From assembly GCF_010646885.2 (NCBI RefSeq), contig NZ_CP050700.1, positions 1,495,501 through 1,559,500 of the forward strand: a stretch of DNA of 64,000 nucleotides, read 5' to 3'. The notes beneath the pieces are model-generated. The model searched no databases and was not told where the DNA came from. It was given only the letters and a program-made list of their open reading frames with translations. Made by a program: the position numbers and the translations under genes. This document shows, in pieces, positions 62,336 through 64,000 of the stretch. The first letter of the stretch is position 1. Every line of letters begins with the position of its first letter. Source of the DNA: Desulfopila sp. IMCC35008 (lineage in GTDB: Bacteria; Desulfobacterota; Desulfobulbia; Desulfobulbales; Desulfocapsaceae).

Positions 62336-64000
62336 ATGTCTAAAAAAATGGTGCTGTCATTGGTTTGTATCATTCTGGCTATCGGAATATTTACGCCAGT
62401 ATTTGCAGGGGAACTTGCTGAAATGATCTACCACAATGGAAACATTATCACGATCAACGACGCCCAGCCAAGAGTTGAAGCGGTGGCGGTAATGGATGGA
62501 AAAATCCTGACTGTTGGCACTGAAACAGACGTCTTCAAGTCCAAGGGAGACATGACCAAGTTGATCGACCTTGACGGCAACACCATGCTTCCCGGTTTTT
62601 TCGATGCCCATGGCCATGTAATGGGCGGCGGCTTGCAGGCGCTATCCGCCAACATCCTTGCACCACCGGATGGCGAGGTGAAAGATATCGCTTCACTACA
62701 GGAGACACTTCGGGAGTGGATGAAAAACAATCTCAAGGCTGTAAAGGAAATCGGTCTTATCGTCGGTTTCGGTTATGACAATGCGCAACTTGCCGAACTG
62801 CGACATCCAACACGGGATGACCTAGACGAGGTATCAAAGGATGTGCCGATTGTTTTGCTTCATCAGTCTGGGCACCTTATTGCTGTAAATTCAAAGGCCT
62901 TGGAATTTGGTGGGATCACTGCGCAAACCGAAAATCCGGAAGGCGGGGTTATTCAACGTACTGAGGGAGGGAAAGAGCCCAATGGCGTGCTGGAAGAGAC
63001 GGCAGCGTTCCCTCTTCTACTTAAACTGCTTGCACTTGTGGGACCGGAAGGCTCAAAGACTTTCATTACAGCCGGGACGGAACTATGGGCAAGTTTTGGC
63101 TATACAACCGCACAAGACGGCCGAACGATGCCAAACGCTATAAAAACATACAAAGAAGTAGCAGAGACCGGTGCACTGAAAATCGATGTCGTGAGTTACC
63201 CGGATGTGCTCGTTGATCGGGAAATAATCAAAAACGAATATAGCCCATCCTACAAGAACCGCTTCCGCGTCGCCGGTGCCAAGTTGACTATTGACGGCTC
63301 GCCTCAAGGGTTCACGGCGTGGCGCGACCGGCCGTATTACAAACCTGTTGGAAACTACCCTCCAGGCTATGTCGGCTATCCGGCCGCAACTTCTGAGCAG
63401 GTACTGGACGCAATTGATTGGGCCTATGCCAACGACATCCAGATCTTGACCCATTCCAACGGTGAGGCTGCTTCGGATCAATTGATCGCCTCTATTGATG
63501 CGGCCACCCCAAAATATGGTGCAGGGGATCGTCGCCCTGTCCTGATACATGGCCAGTTTCTCCGGGAAGACCAGGTTGATTCGTTTAAGAGACTCAACAT
63601 CTTTCCCTCGCTTTTTCCCATGCACACGTTTTATTGGGGTGACTGGCATCGCGAGCATACCGTCGGTCCTGAACTCGCCGACAATATTTCGCCGACCGGC
63701 TGGTGTGTAAAACGTAGCATGATGTTCAGTTCCCATCACGACGCACCCGTCGCTTTTCCTGACTCAATGCGTATACTTGATGCAACCGTTACCCGTCGAT
63801 CACGTTCGGGGGATATTATTGGACCAGCCCAACGCGTTGATGTGATGACCGCCCTGAAGGCAATGACTATTTGGCCTGCTTGGCAGCATTTTGAGGAAGA
63901 CTCGAAAGGATCAATTGAAGTTGGGAAACTGGCCGATTTCGTTATCCTGGATAGAGATCCAACCGCAATTGACCCTGAAAACCTTGATCAAATAAAAGTT
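62336..64000 (+). CDS. Secreted amidohydrolase family 3 (YtcJ-like), 3'-truncated by the window
   Basis: The frame is open from ATG 62336 (after AGGGGGAAG) to the last base: 555 codons, stop outside. A signal peptide (VLSLVCIILAIGIFTPVFA) sends it to the periplasm. The YtcJ-type barrel has YHNGNIITINDAQPRVEAVA, the metal motif GFFDAHGHVMGG (HxH), HQSGHLIAVNS, DGSPQGFTAWRDRPYY, ILTHSNGEAASDQLI, LIHGQFLREDQ and the late FSSHHDAPV with GSIEVGKLADFVILDRDP. The family hydrolyses amides or carbamates on poorly known substrates; the substrate here is unknown. Confidence 0.92.
   Translation, partial: MSKKMVLSLVCIILAIGIFTPVFAGELAEMIYHNGNIITINDAQPRVEAVAVMDGKILTVGTETDVFKSKGDMTKLIDLDGNTMLPGFFDAHGHVMGGGLQALSANILAPPDGEVKDIASLQETLREWMKNNLKAVKEIGLIVGFGYDNAQLAELRHPTRDDLDEVSKDVPIVLLHQSGHLIAVNSKALEFGGITAQTENPEGGVIQRTEGGKEPNGVLEETAAFPLLLKLLALVGPEGSKTFITAGTELWASFGYTTAQDGRTMPNAIKTYKEVAETGALKIDVVSYPDVLVDREIIKNEYSPSYKNRFRVAGAKLTIDGSPQGFTAWRDRPYYKPVGNYPPGYVGYPAATSEQVLDAIDWAYANDIQILTHSNGEAASDQLIASIDAATPKYGAGDRRPVLIHGQFLREDQVDSFKRLNIFPSLFPMHTFYWGDWHREHTVGPELADNISPTGWCVKRSMMFSSHHDAPVAFPDSMRILDATVTRRSRSGDIIGPAQRVDVMTALKAMTIWPAWQHFEEDSKGSIEVGKLADFVILDRDPTAIDPENLDQIKV

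Noticed and set aside
63083..63739. 218-codon minus-strand frame at the right end
   Set aside because: Shadow of the amidohydrolase gene, whose motifs are on the plus strand.
1..64000. CRISPR array, prophage, or toxin-antitoxin/defence island
   Set aside because: No regularly spaced repeats, phage structural genes, nucleases or toxin-antitoxin pairs were recognised.
1..64000. tRNA or rRNA genes
   Set aside because: No clover-leaf with a TTCRANNC-type T-loop or rRNA signature was found by eye; a tRNAscan-SE run would be decisive.

Overview
The window looks like about 64 kb of chromosome from a marine, anaerobic, sulfate-reducer-like member of the Desulfobacterota (Desulfobulbales-like). This is inferred from gene content: hybrid cluster protein, a 12-heme cytochrome c, an FMN-binding glutamate synthase-like protein, a TRAP transporter, many hybrid sensor kinases and moderate GC. 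No rRNA or tRNA gene was seen, so the taxonomy is not proven. Both edges cut genes: a hybrid histidine kinase lacks its N-terminus on the left, and a secreted amidohydrolase lacks its C-terminus on the right.

Layout. 0-7.3 kb: hybrid kinase, REC-PAS-GGDEF protein among decayed repeats, and hcp. 7.7-11.9 kb: a sigma-54 activator, a GG-N10-GC promoter, a hydroxyacid-oxoacid transhydrogenase-like iron alcohol dehydrogenase and an AiiA/AttM-type lactonase; together these suggest gamma-butyrolactone/4-hydroxybutyrate use. 12.4-16.6 kb: a tandem-duplicated periplasmic binding protein translationally coupled to a hybrid kinase. 17-25 kb: tyrS, a broken ferredoxin-like gene, a cold-shock pair (csp, DEAD-box helicase), a KaiC-like/XRE/cupin fusion regulator and an MFS pump. 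24.6-27.9 kb: a winged-helix protein, a GAF-ANTAR protein, a leader RNA with the two ANTAR hexaloop hairpins overlapping an intrinsic terminator, and the glutamate synthase-like gene. 28.5-36.7 kb: an IS110 transposase, a secreted helical protein, a Pat-like acyl-CoA synthetase/GNAT protein and a 12-heme cytochrome.

37.8-48.0 kb is an ectoine/hydroxyectoine catabolic cluster: M20 deacetylase, TRAP transporter (P, Q, M), EnuR-like MocR regulator, EutA-like protein, EutD/DoeA ectoine hydrolase and an AsnC/Lrp regulator. It ends in a cystathionine gamma-synthase-family PLP enzyme, with no DoeC or DoeD in view. 48.2-58.5 kb is a stress/protein-quality island: groEL, hsp20, a zinc-ribbon protein, a coiled-coil protein, a Na/Pi-PhoU transporter and lon. 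It is full of decay: acs remnant, groES remnant, a PAS-REC deletion fusion, a hydrogenase remnant, frameshifted lon and an hsp20 pseudogene. 58.5-61.3 kb is an AT-rich, essentially gene-free stretch with decayed fragments. A glutathione-S-transferase-like gene and the truncated amidohydrolase close the window.

Two small dispersed palindromic element families (MITE-like) occur: A at 18.5 and 45.9 kb, and B at 31.2, 34.2 and 51.4 kb with a possible partial copy at 48.0 kb.
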